A DNA stretch of 64,000 bases from Candidatus Kuenenia stuttgartensis (GTDB lineage Bacteria > Planctomycetota > Planctomycetia > Gemmatales > Gemmataceae): contig CAMCLK010000012.1 of NCBI GenBank assembly GCA_945875585.1, positions 38,432 to 102,431 of the forward strand. Direction: 5' to 3'. The notes under the pieces are model-generated. The model saw nothing but the letters and a program-made list of their open reading frames with translations, was not told the DNA's origin and did no database searches. Positions 37,501 to 46,064 of this stretch are shown one piece after another (position 1 is the stretch's first letter; each line of letters opens with the position of its first letter). The translations under genes and the position numbers were made by a program.

Positions 37501-38253
37501 TTAACTGTTCTTTTTGAGAGCCATCCGTGCTACGAACGCTTCGTAGTCTGCCGGCGTATCCACCCCAACACCTGGTTCATTGGTTAGCCCAACAAGCAGA
37601 GGGTATCCCATACCAATCACTCGGAGTTGCTCAAGCTTTTCAACCCGTTCAAGCGGGTGAACCGGGAGTTTGGCCAGCCCTAACAAAAAATCTTTGCGGT
37701 AGCAGTATAAGCCGAGGTGGCGCAGGAACAGGCTTTTGTCCCCGATGATATCTGGTGAACCATCGCGCACATGAGGACTGGGACTGCGACTGAAATAAAG
37801 GGCTCGTTGGTTTTGATCCCGAACCACTTTTACCACGGCTGGGTTGTAATATTCTTCCAAGCTAGCCAGTGGAGTGGCAAGCGTGGCCATTGGTGCATCC
37901 GGGTGCTCGATCAGCAGGTCGAACAGCATATCGAGGGAATCAGGATTAATCAGTGGCTCGTCGCCTTGAAGATTGAGAAAAAGATCTCCCGGTGTTCTCT
38001 GTGCTACCTCTGCAACGCGGTCTGTCCCGCTGGGGTGGCCAATGTCGGTGCGTTCCACGGGAGCGCCGAATGAAATGCAGGCAGCTTCAATTCGATCGTC
38101 GTCCGTGGCCACTACCACGTGATTAGCACGCTTGCTTAAGAGTGCTTGTTCGTAAACGTGTTGGACTAGGTATTTGCCCGTTTCTTTGAGAAGTGGTTTG
38201 CCCGGAAGGCGCGTCGATGCGAAGCGCGAAGGAATGACAATAATGCAGCGCAC
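37501..38253 (-). CDS. kdsB: 3-deoxy-manno-octulosonate cytidylyltransferase
   Basis: Activates Kdo as CMP-Kdo for LPS inner core synthesis. GTG 38253 has a perfect AGGAGG 9 bp upstream and begins at the conserved IIVIPSRFASTRLPGKPL; the upstream open frame is not coding. The 250 residues have the usual family length. Motifs: NLQGDEPLI and FLRHLGLYCYR, then LEQLR. A near-palindrome (GCCTTG..CAAGGC, 38269-38282) sits just before the Shine-Dalgarno. pyrG follows. Confidence 0.95.
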   Translation of the reverse strand: MRCIIVIPSRFASTRLPGKPLLKETGKYLVQHVYEQALLSKRANHVVVATDDDRIEAACISFGAPVERTDIGHPSGTDRVAEVAQRTPGDLFLNLQGDEPLINPDSLDMLFDLLIEHPDAPMATLATPLASLEEYYNPAVVKVVRDQNQRALYFSRSPSPHVRDGSPDIIGDKSLFLRHLGLYCYRKDFLLGLAKLPVHPLERVEKLEQLRVIGMGYPLLVGLTNEPGVGVDTPADYEAFVARMALKKNS

Positions 38254-38352
38254 AGTGCTTGGCCTCCTGCCTTGGGCAAGGCGATTTATTGCCTCAATTG
38301 ATAAGGTACCAACTAGGGCACTCAGGGGCACGGGAATTGGGAGCACAAGGCC

Positions 38353-39048
38353 ATGGAACCGATCGAATACCTCGTGGTTGCGGCACATCCTGATGATGCG
38401 GAAATCAGTCTCGGAGGAACATTGGCTGGCCTTATTGCTAGAGGAGCCAGAGTGGGAGTTTTGGACCTGACAGACGGTGAGCCAACACCGCATGGAACCA
38501 TTGAAATTCGAGCGCGTGAAACGTCTGCAGCCACTGCTGTACTAGGGTTGACTTGGCGAGAAAATCTGGGCCTTCCTAATCGCAGGCTTGAATGTAATCT
38601 GGAGGCCCGATCTGCATTGGCATCGGTTTTTCGTCGGTTGAGGCCAAGGGTCATTTTGGCGCACCACCACCGTGATGCTCATCCCGATCATGTCGCTGCA
38701 AGTTCCCTGACAGATGCGGCGCGGTTCTGGGCCAAGCTCAGCAAAACAGACCTGCCAGGTGATCCGTGGTATCCTCCCGTTTTGCTTCATTTTTTTTCTA
38801 TTCACTTAAAAGCCATGCCTGCTGCCCGCATGGTGATTGATGTTTCAGCGCATTTTGCAACCAAAATGCAAGCGCTGAAATGCTATGAATCCCAATTGAT
38901 TCAAGGCCGCATCCCCTCCCCATCCACACCTTTGGAAGATATCGAGGCCATGGGGCGAGCGTGGGGCGTGACTATTCGGTCAAAATACGGCGAGCCTTTG
39001 GATTCCCCAGAAGAGCTGGGGCTTTCCGACCTTTCAGCAGTCCGTTGA
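38353..39048 (+). CDS. PIG-L family deacetylase (BshB1-like)
   Basis: Zinc-dependent N-deacetylase of 231 residues. The AHPDDAE motif near 12-18 and HRDAHPDHV near 100 supply the zinc ligands. The overall sequence looks like BshB1 of bacillithiol synthesis (GLPNRRL, PDHxxAxxL), but other substrates, such as N-acetylglucosaminyl conjugates, are possible. No other thiol-synthesis gene is in the window. It is divergent from kdsB. Confidence 0.85.
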   Translation: MEPIEYLVVAAHPDDAEISLGGTLAGLIARGARVGVLDLTDGEPTPHGTIEIRARETSAATAVLGLTWRENLGLPNRRLECNLEARSALASVFRRLRPRVILAHHHRDAHPDHVAASSLTDAARFWAKLSKTDLPGDPWYPPVLLHFFSIHLKAMPAARMVIDVSAHFATKMQALKCYESQLIQGRIPSPSTPLEDIEAMGRAWGVTIRSKYGEPLDSPEELGLSDLSAVR

Positions 39049-39221
39049 TTGATTGTCCGAGCGCACGACATGGCGGGACGGGTTGTGCCGGTTGCGTTGA
39101 ATTGATCGCCTGCTCCGCCTGTTCATTCAACAAATATGATCAATTGCACCCCTTGCTAGCCAAGCTGAGGCCTCCCCGTGTCGAAAGAGAGAATAGTTGA
39201 TATGTCCGGAAGGGGTGCCGC

Positions 39222-39446
39222 GTGCAACGGGAAGTATTCGTACTGGCGCTCGTAAAAAATCAGGAGCGGTTTGTTTACGTCTATGACCTCGAGTCGACGG
39301 ATATGCTGTTAGAAGAGCTGCAAGAACGTGCGGCCGATGATTCCAGCGCGTTGAACGGTTTCGATGTAGCAATTCTTGCCGGAAAAATGCGGGAGCAAGT
39401 TGCGGGTCGTGGCAAAGCAGTTCAAGCCATTCGCCAAGCCAACTGA
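39222..39446 (+). CDS. Small hypothetical protein upstream of xerC
   Basis: GTG 39222 behind GGAAGGGG gives 74 residues. It reads as a compact alpha/beta protein (REVFVLALVKNQERFVYVYD, then an acidic helix LLEELQERAADD) with a basic C-terminal helix. No family recognised. It lies 22 bp before xerC, suggesting cotranscription. The good Shine-Dalgarno and codon pattern support it as real. Confidence 0.65.
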   Translation: MQREVFVLALVKNQERFVYVYDLESTDMLLEELQERAADDSSALNGFDVAILAGKMREQVAGRGKAVQAIRQAN

Positions 39447-39468
39447 CGCGTCAACTGCGGGGAAAGCC

Positions 39469-40359
39469 ATGCAAGCAGAGCTGGCGGAATTTCTGAGATA
39501 TCTTGCTCTCGAAAAACAGGCTTCAAGCCACACGATCAAGTCGTATCGGGAAGATATATGTCAGGCCATTGAGCACTTAACAAGCCAAGTGGGGCAGCAG
39601 GCGACCATCGACCGCATTTCTCCAAGGCATTTGCGTGCCTGGATGGCTTGGCTTCAGGAGCAAGGATACGCGCGTTCCACCATGGCTCGCCATTTGTCTT
39701 CTGTGCGGGCATGGTTTCGATTTCTCCGTCGCAGGGGGGGCCTGGAGCATAATCCTGCAGATGGCCTACGAGGGCCGCGCAAGGAGCGAAAGCTGCCGCG
39801 TTTTTTGCCCCGCGATGAAATGAATGGCCTTTTGACGGGGATTCCCGATCTATCAGGATTTGATGCCCGCGACAAAGCGTTGTTTGAGACCGCCTACTCC
39901 GCAGGTGTTCGTGTCAGTGAATTAGTGGGATTGAACCTTGCGGATCTCGATCTGAATGACGGTATTGCTGTCGTTCGTGGCAAAGGCAAGCGTGAACGTC
40001 TGGTGCTCTTGGGGCCACCTTCCGTCACCGCCATTCGCAATTGGATCGAGGAGCGAAATCGCCGAGCCACGCCACGCTCAGGAGAGGCCCTTTTTCTCAA
40101 CAAAAACGGAACGCGCTTAACGGATCGTTCTGTCAGGCGATTGCTTCACAGTCGATTGGCCGGGGCAGGCATGCGGCAAGACATGTCTCCCCATAGCCTT
40201 CGCCACAGTTTTGCAACGCACATGCTTGATTCAGGTGCCGATATCAGATCGGTTCAGGAGTTGCTCGGACATAGAAGCTTGGCAACCACCCAGATTTATA
40301 CCCACCTGACAACCCGGAAATTGACGGAAGAATACCGAAAGGCTCATCCCCGAGCCTGA
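39469..40359 (+). CDS. xerC: Tyrosine recombinase XerC-like
   Basis: ATG 39469 with GGGGAAA upstream gives 296 residues, the normal Xer length; the longer frame overlaps the small upstream gene. Catalytic residues: R148 (SAGVRVSE), K172, H242 and R245 (HSLRHSF), H268 (LGHRS) and Y277 (IYTHL). It should act with the other Xer protein (13711-14643) at dif. Confidence 0.9.
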   Translation: MQAELAEFLRYLALEKQASSHTIKSYREDICQAIEHLTSQVGQQATIDRISPRHLRAWMAWLQEQGYARSTMARHLSSVRAWFRFLRRRGGLEHNPADGLRGPRKERKLPRFLPRDEMNGLLTGIPDLSGFDARDKALFETAYSAGVRVSELVGLNLADLDLNDGIAVVRGKGKRERLVLLGPPSVTAIRNWIEERNRRATPRSGEALFLNKNGTRLTDRSVRRLLHSRLAGAGMRQDMSPHSLRHSFATHMLDSGADIRSVQELLGHRSLATTQIYTHLTTRKLTEEYRKAHPRA

Positions 40360-40386
40360 AGTATGAGTTCACGTAAGGAGGGCATC

Positions 40387-41460
40387 ATGCGAATGATTAG
40401 CATGTTGGCACTGGCTACAACGCTTGCCAGCGAAATCGTAGCGCAATCCCCCACACCCGGGCGTGTAGCATGGGTGGATGGTTATCGTGAGGCTCGCCGT
40501 GAAGCTAAGGTTAAAAATTTGCCGATCTTGATCGATGTCGGTGGTCCCAATTGCACGTACTGCCGGCAAATGGATGCGACTACCCTCTCGCATCCTGCCG
40601 TTGTTGAAATGATCAATTCCCGATTTGTACCGTTGAAACTGGATGGTTCGCGAGAGCGTGAACTGGTTAACGGGTTAGGTGTTCGAGTCTATCCAACTAT
40701 CATTATTGCAGACCCGCAGGGCCAGGTTTTAGCCAGTGCCGAAGGTTATGTTTCGCGCGATAAATTCCAAAATTTGATGGCGGGTGCCTTAGCCAAACTT
40801 GTTTCCCCCGAGAAACTTGAGGCGATGTTTGCCGAAGCCAGTAATGCCACTGGTGAAGGTGAAATCGCCAAAGCCAAACAGATCCTTAAACGGATAGTTG
40901 CGGAGGGGGATGCCAGCCCCGTATCAAAACGTGCTGCTAATTTACTAGCTGAATTGGAAGGCAGAAATGAACCTGCCGTTGCCAAAGAGGAGCCTTCTCC
41001 AGCAGAACGACCGATGGGCGGAGCGCCCGGTGCCTTGGCATCGAGACCAATAACACGAGAAGGGGCCGATGGGTGGAGTGCAGAGTTGCTGGGCCGTGTT
41101 TTATCTGATCGAAAAGCTGGGCGTGCTGTCAGGGCTCATGACCTTGCTGAACAGATCAAAGTGCTGGCCCCCGGTTCAACCATTGAGGCAGATGCACAGC
41201 GGGTTATCGATGACATTGTCCGGGATCCTGAACTGCTTAAGCAGGTGGTGGAAGCACAGTCTGATCGTTTAGCGACGTTGTTGCTTCAGGCAGCAGAGTC
41301 CTGTCTGATGCAAGGCCAACCCCAGCAGGCTGTGTATTTCTTAGAACGAGTCATGCAGGCATTTCCAACGACTCGCCATGCCATGACAGCGCAAACTCGT
41401 TTGGCTCAGATTCAAGGGCCACCCGGACTGGGCATAACCCCTAATGCTCAGCCGAAATGA
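40387..41460 (+). CDS. Exported thioredoxin-fold protein with TPR-like tail
   Basis: ATG 40387 (or 40393) follows AAGGAGG. The 357 residues start with a signal peptide ending near EIVAQ. A thioredoxin-like domain (about 28-140) has the redox motif CTYC in GGPNCTYCRQMD and a cis-Pro-type RVYPTII. The remainder, rich in Ala and Glu, looks like TPR helices ending in a low-complexity tail. It may be a periplasmic thiol-disulfide protein. It lies just downstream of xerC and probably shares its transcript. The 3' end overlaps the convergent gene by 13 bp. Confidence 0.82.
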   Translation: MRMISMLALATTLASEIVAQSPTPGRVAWVDGYREARREAKVKNLPILIDVGGPNCTYCRQMDATTLSHPAVVEMINSRFVPLKLDGSRERELVNGLGVRVYPTIIIADPQGQVLASAEGYVSRDKFQNLMAGALAKLVSPEKLEAMFAEASNATGEGEIAKAKQILKRIVAEGDASPVSKRAANLLAELEGRNEPAVAKEEPSPAERPMGGAPGALASRPITREGADGWSAELLGRVLSDRKAGRAVRAHDLAEQIKVLAPGSTIEADAQRVIDDIVRDPELLKQVVEAQSDRLATLLLQAAESCLMQGQPQQAVYFLERVMQAFPTTRHAMTAQTRLAQIQGPPGLGITPNAQPK

Positions 41461-42266
41461 CCTTTAAGACGAGCGAGTCCTTCGGAATGAATGAGGCCAT
41501 TACTGGCCATGAATCCAGTATCGGAAGGGCCTGAACGTGTGCCATATACCATAGGTCGGTCTTGCAAATCGGTTACTTTGCCTCCGGCTTCGGTAACAAG
41601 TATGTGCCCGGCGCAAATGTCCCAGTCATGGTACGTCGGATAGTCATTGACATAGACGTCGGCTTCACCACGTGCAATCCGGGCCAATTTGAGGCCAGCA
41701 GAGTAGGTTTCGTACAAGCCTTTAGCACCCAAGTGACTGGATAGGCCTTCCGTTTTTCCCTTAGCTTTGGAATGTGTCTTTGTGACAACGGCATCGGAGA
41801 GGCGGTTGGTTTGGCTTACCTTGCAAGCGTATTTAGCTTTGCCGGTATCAATCGCAAAGCAACCTGCCCCCTTTGCGGCATAGGTTGTTCGGCCGTTGGC
41901 CGGATCATGAACCACCCCTACCAACGGTTCACCATTCTCGACGAGAGCAATCATGATGCAAAATTGGTCCACCTTGAGGGCAAAACCTTTGGTCCCGTCG
42001 ATGGGATCAACAATCCAAATGCGACGACCAGTGTGCGGAAGTGTGAGGTACAACGGGGTGTTTTCTTCACCAGTTAAACCGTCGTCTGGAAAAGCAGAGT
42101 GCAACCGAGCCAAGATAATATCTTGGGAATCTTTGTCTGCCTGGGTGGTGATGCTGGAAGTTGCACCAAGGATCGGTTCCAGTTTCTCGTAAAAGGCCAT
42201 GATGTGACGGCCAGCATCCGCTGCAGCCGCAAGTGCTGTTTCGATTTCGCGTTCGTACACGTTCAT
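41448..42266 (-). CDS. CysQ-like 3'(2'),5'-bisphosphate nucleotidase, IMPase family
   Basis: A 272-residue Mg-dependent phosphatase. GEEN supplies the metal glutamates, DPIDGTKGFALKVDQFCIMIAL is the central signature, and the late YHDWDICAGHILVTEAGG completes it. DGTKxF and WDxCAG are typical of CysQ, which removes pAp made in sulfate assimilation. NrnA at 2642 acts on pAp too. It is 2 bp downstream of the DUF6807 gene, the last in a long minus-strand run. Confidence 0.86.
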   Translation of the reverse strand: MNVYEREIETALAAAADAGRHIMAFYEKLEPILGATSSITTQADKDSQDIILARLHSAFPDDGLTGEENTPLYLTLPHTGRRIWIVDPIDGTKGFALKVDQFCIMIALVENGEPLVGVVHDPANGRTTYAAKGAGCFAIDTGKAKYACKVSQTNRLSDAVVTKTHSKAKGKTEGLSSHLGAKGLYETYSAGLKLARIARGEADVYVNDYPTYHDWDICAGHILVTEAGGKVTDLQDRPMVYGTRSGPSDTGFMASNGLIHSEGLARLKGHFG

Positions 42267-42268
42267 TT

Positions 42269-43483
42269 TCAGCGTCCACCAAGGTTGGAATTGATAGGGT
42301 CGACAAATGCCGCAGCGCGGCGAGCAGCTTCTGTTACCGTTGTTTCGCCAGATTGCAAAAACAAACCATATCGAACATTCAATGGTTTCTCCGGTGTGGC
42401 AACCGATACAAAGTAGCTGCCAAACCGCCCATAGTCGCGCTCTGAATACCGTGATTCTTTGGGATTGGTTGGTGAATCAATATATTCCGCGGTGTATCGG
42501 GATCCACTAGTAACAAAAGACATGCAATTCCAAGGGAGATTAACGTGGTTCTTTTGGGTTGGCCAATTGCGGGTTGCTTTTGGATTGTCATTCCCGTCTG
42601 GACGCAAGTAGTATGTTTCGGCAGCATTTTTGTCGGCAACGTCACCGGCGGCACGAAAATGGAAGCCCGCGTGCTGTGGGTCGCCATCGACCTTCATAGT
42701 CCCTTCAGCGGGACGAACTGAACTGGAAAACTCAATCCATGTGCCAGCGGGGGTTGGAATAAAAATCAATTCACGGGTTTCTGTCGCAAACAGGCGTCCC
42801 TTTTCGCCGTGCCAGCCAATTGTCACGCGTTGCAAGCCGGCAACCGGCCCGGCTTCCTGCAAAAGAACGTTCATTGCCGATTGATGAGTTTCGTTTTTGC
42901 AGTGCCAAATATCAACAACCTGATTGGTGCCGTATGTGACCTTCATAAATCCATAAAATATTCCGCGATGGTGCGTGAATTGGCCACCTGAACCCTTGGT
43001 TAGTCGCGTGCCTGTCTGGGGATCAAACAAATGATGGAAAACCTTGTAGGTGGCTTCCAAGGTTTTAGCATTCGAAGCATCGTATTTTGGTGCAAAGTAA
43101 AGCGCTAATGGTTTTTTGTTATGTGTCAATCGCGCCATGCCATCTGGATCGGTATCCCAAACCAATCCAGTTGCTGGCGTTTTTCCTAAATCTAGTATTA
43201 ATTTTTGTGGGTTACCGGCGGGAAATGCGGGTGGAACAAAAACAATTTCCAATGATCGGTTGTTGCCTGAAGATGACAACCGGCTTGGAATGGCTTGCCA
43301 TGAGGCCCAAATATTGCCTGAAGCATCAATCATTGTGCCAGTATTGCCAGACTTCAAATTCCAAGAAGATTCTACAGGCAGGAAGCAAGGTAAGCCCGAG
43401 CGATCTGTTGACCCCGGGGCAAGTTGAATGTCGATAGCGCCCAGACACATGGCGCCAATGAACGCAAAAGTTGCGACAAACAT
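42269..43483 (-). CDS. Exported DUF6807 / PmoA-family protein
   Basis: A 404-residue protein with a signal peptide (MFVATFAFIGAMCLGA). HHRGIFYGFMKV, WHCKNETHQ and the late SRYSERDYGRFGSYFV are marks of the DUF6807 family, annotated as PmoA-like in Planctomycetes although not a methane monooxygenase subunit. It is likely a periplasmic sugar-binding or hydrolytic beta-sandwich. It follows a sialate O-acetylesterase gene and precedes a CysQ-like gene, suggesting a polysaccharide-degradation role. Confidence 0.82.
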   Translation of the reverse strand: MFVATFAFIGAMCLGAIDIQLAPGSTDRSGLPCFLPVESSWNLKSGNTGTMIDASGNIWASWQAIPSRLSSSGNNRSLEIVFVPPAFPAGNPQKLILDLGKTPATGLVWDTDPDGMARLTHNKKPLALYFAPKYDASNAKTLEATYKVFHHLFDPQTGTRLTKGSGGQFTHHRGIFYGFMKVTYGTNQVVDIWHCKNETHQSAMNVLLQEAGPVAGLQRVTIGWHGEKGRLFATETRELIFIPTPAGTWIEFSSSVRPAEGTMKVDGDPQHAGFHFRAAGDVADKNAAETYYLRPDGNDNPKATRNWPTQKNHVNLPWNCMSFVTSGSRYTAEYIDSPTNPKESRYSERDYGRFGSYFVSVATPEKPLNVRYGLFLQSGETTVTEAARRAAAFVDPINSNLGGR

Positions 43484-43507
43484 AATCGAATCCCTTATCC
43501 AACAGGG

Positions 43508-45049
43508 TTATTCCCGTTCGGTAATTCCCTTGAAGCTATCAGTACGGAATGGCACGGCAGGGAGGCCATTCTTGTTCCACAGGTTTACCACTGGAAAATT
43601 GGACCATCCAAAACGTACCGCAACGAGCTCCTGACCAGTTGGCAATTCAACAACAACGGTGCTTCCTTCGATGGTGGCGACGGCGTTCTGGAATTTCCGG
43701 TCAGCGCTTGCGATGGTGAACCCCGTAAGGGAGTCTCCTCTGGCTTCGAGCCCAGATCCGACGTTTTCGAACGAAATAACGGCTTTATTTCCGACAACTT
43801 TCATGGATTTGAAGGTTGGTCCATTGGCGACTTCTACTTTGGCATACGGATCTTTCAATGCTAGAAGGGCAAGGCGCGCACCGACAGGTTCTTTTTTGCG
43901 TGGATGAATGTCTTTTTCGTCACCAACATCAGTGATAACGGCCATACCCACATGCGGTATGGCTCGGGTGGCCATGAATTGGGCCTCTCTAAGTTCTGCC
44001 CAAGCGCTGTCCTGCGGTGACTTGGATATTGCCATGAAAGGAGCGAGCTGAACACCATGAAAAGGAAAGTTACCCTGTGCGAAAGATTCACGCCACGAAG
44101 TGATCATGGCAGGGTAAAGAGTTCGATACTCAAACGCGCTGCCGGCATTGCTTTCACCTTGGTACCAAATTGCTCCTGAAATACCGTAGAGGCGAAGAGG
44201 GTGAATCATGCCATTATATAATGTCGACGCGCTTCCCGGACTCAAACGTGGATCTGTTGGCATCGCGGGGGCGCGGGGTGGCGTTTTTTTCTCAGCCTTG
44301 GCTTTTTCGACAGCAATTTTATGCATTTCAAGCGCTTTTTTGTGTTTGTCGAAAAGTGCGGTTTTATTGTTGTCGAACTGCTCTGATGCTTTTTCCAGAT
44401 TGCTTACGTAGTGACTCAACTTGTTGTTGCCTAGCAGTTTCTCCCGTGTTGTCCATGCTTGGGCAGGAGTGCCGCCCCAACTTGAATTGATGATACCAAC
44501 AGGAACATCCAGAGCTTTTTGAAGGTCGCGTCCAAAAAAGTAACCCACTGCGGAAAAATTCGTTACTGTTTCTGGATTGCATTCAAGCCATTTCGAAGCT
44601 ACGTCTGATTCTGGTTTGGGGCTGGTTCGCTTGGGAACCGTGAATAGACGCAATCGCTTATTCGCCGCCTTTTTTGCTACATCACTACCATTTTCTGATG
44701 CTGCCAACGGCCATTCCATGTTGGATTGTCCACTGGCAATCCATACTTCCCCTATGAGCACATCATTGATTTCAATGGTGTTGTTACCTTTGATTATCAA
44801 GGTAAGTGGGCCACCCGCCATAAGCGGATTCAGCGTTGCGATCCACTCCGTGCCTTTGGTTTCAGCTTTGGCTATTTGTCCTTGAATTGCGACAGTAACC
44901 TGTTCACCTTCGGCACACTTTCCCCAAACTTTCAGGGGTTTGCCTCGCTGCAAGACCATATGGTCACTGAATAGTGCATGTGGTTTGACATCTGCACGCG
45001 CAGAACCCAATATCAGAACTAAAACTGACAGTGCAATGAACTGTTTCAT
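43508..45049 (-). CDS. Exported sialate O-acetylesterase (SGNH family)
   Basis: ATG 45049 with AGGAAG 7 bp upstream gives 513 residues with signal peptide (IALSVLVLILGSARA). SGNH features: GQSNMEWPL with the catalytic Ser, the SSWGGTPAQAW block and a WYQGESN motif. It probably removes acetyl groups from sialic acid or other sugars in the periplasm. It is one of three exported carbohydrate-type genes on this strand, with 24 bp to the DUF6807 gene. Confidence 0.9.
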   Translation of the reverse strand: MKQFIALSVLVLILGSARADVKPHALFSDHMVLQRGKPLKVWGKCAEGEQVTVAIQGQIAKAETKGTEWIATLNPLMAGGPLTLIIKGNNTIEINDVLIGEVWIASGQSNMEWPLAASENGSDVAKKAANKRLRLFTVPKRTSPKPESDVASKWLECNPETVTNFSAVGYFFGRDLQKALDVPVGIINSSWGGTPAQAWTTREKLLGNNKLSHYVSNLEKASEQFDNNKTALFDKHKKALEMHKIAVEKAKAEKKTPPRAPAMPTDPRLSPGSASTLYNGMIHPLRLYGISGAIWYQGESNAGSAFEYRTLYPAMITSWRESFAQGNFPFHGVQLAPFMAISKSPQDSAWAELREAQFMATRAIPHVGMAVITDVGDEKDIHPRKKEPVGARLALLALKDPYAKVEVANGPTFKSMKVVGNKAVISFENVGSGLEARGDSLTGFTIASADRKFQNAVATIEGSTVVVELPTGQELVAVRFGWSNFPVVNLWNKNGLPAVPFRTDSFKGITERE

Positions 45050-45085
45050 GTGAATCTTCCTGTAATTCAAATAGTTTGGTGGGGA

Positions 45086-46042
45086 TCAAAGTTTCAAGCG
45101 GTAGTGGCTAACAGCATTGTCATGGAACAATTTGCGCTGATCGGTTTCTGGGCGGGTGGATACAACCTGACGAACTGCCGTCAGCCATTCTGCGTAACTA
45201 GCAGCCAGCAAAACAACGGGCCAGTCACCAGCGAACATGACACGATTAGGGCCAAATGTGTCTAACGTGTGGTTGATGATTGGCGTGATCTGCTCCATAG
45301 TCCATTTTCCGCGGCCTGGCGCTGAGGCCAGAAAACCCGATACTTTGCATACCACGTTTTTTCGCTTGGCTACTGCTTCAAGGCCTCGCATCCATGAGGA
45401 ATGATCCGTTTCCTTTAGGTCAGGATTGCCGCAATGATCCAAGACAAACTGTGTGTCCGGGCAGGCATCAAGAAGGACAGCAATGTTTCCGAGTTCGCTG
45501 TGTTTCACACATAGATCGTAGGAAAGGTTTTTTGTACCCAGCAGCCGAATCCCCCTGACAAAATCGTCGGAAAGGCAGAATCCAGATGGAGTCGAGGGTA
45601 CGTGCAGGACTTGTCGTACACCCCGAACACCGGGGAATTTTACAATCTTTTCGACATATGAGCCAAAATCGCCCGATGCAGGGCGGCCAGATACAACAGC
45701 CCCTTTCATGCCACTCATGGCATCTGAGCATAGGGCGTTGACAAATTCAGCTTCTTCAAGTTGCTGCGCGGGATCGACATCCACTTCCATGTACACGGTG
45801 TTGGCAATACCAAGACCGGCCGTATGCATTTTGTAATCGTTAATGGAGTATGAGCGCGCCAGAACACCATCTGCTGGCAACCATGGTAGTTTGAACTTTT
45901 TGATGTCCCAAAGGTGCTGGTGTGTATCGATAACAGGTATCATGGATCTGGATTCCTTGGATGCGTGGACTGCTGTACTTGCAACCGCAGTGACAGTTGC
46001 TGCCATAAAGGTGCGTCGATCGATCGGGTTGGATAGCGTCAT
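45086..46042 (-). CDS. Tat-exported amidohydrolase (fuconolactonase-like)
   Basis: ATG 46042 follows GGAG and starts a Tat signal, NPIDRRTFMAATVTAVAST. The 318 residues form an amidohydrolase-2 TIM barrel: DTHQHLWD with metal His ligands, a middle RGVRQVLH, VLDHCGNPD and a late FAGDWPV. Close relatives hydrolyse sugar lactones such as L-fuconolactone. It likely acts with the downstream acetylesterase and DUF6807 protein. It lies 22 bp after purH. Confidence 0.86.
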   Translation of the reverse strand: MTLSNPIDRRTFMAATVTAVASTAVHASKESRSMIPVIDTHQHLWDIKKFKLPWLPADGVLARSYSINDYKMHTAGLGIANTVYMEVDVDPAQQLEEAEFVNALCSDAMSGMKGAVVSGRPASGDFGSYVEKIVKFPGVRGVRQVLHVPSTPSGFCLSDDFVRGIRLLGTKNLSYDLCVKHSELGNIAVLLDACPDTQFVLDHCGNPDLKETDHSSWMRGLEAVAKRKNVVCKVSGFLASAPGRGKWTMEQITPIINHTLDTFGPNRVMFAGDWPVVLLAASYAEWLTAVRQVVSTRPETDQRKLFHDNAVSHYRLKL

Positions 46043-46064
46043 TAGGAAGACTCCAGGCAGGCAA

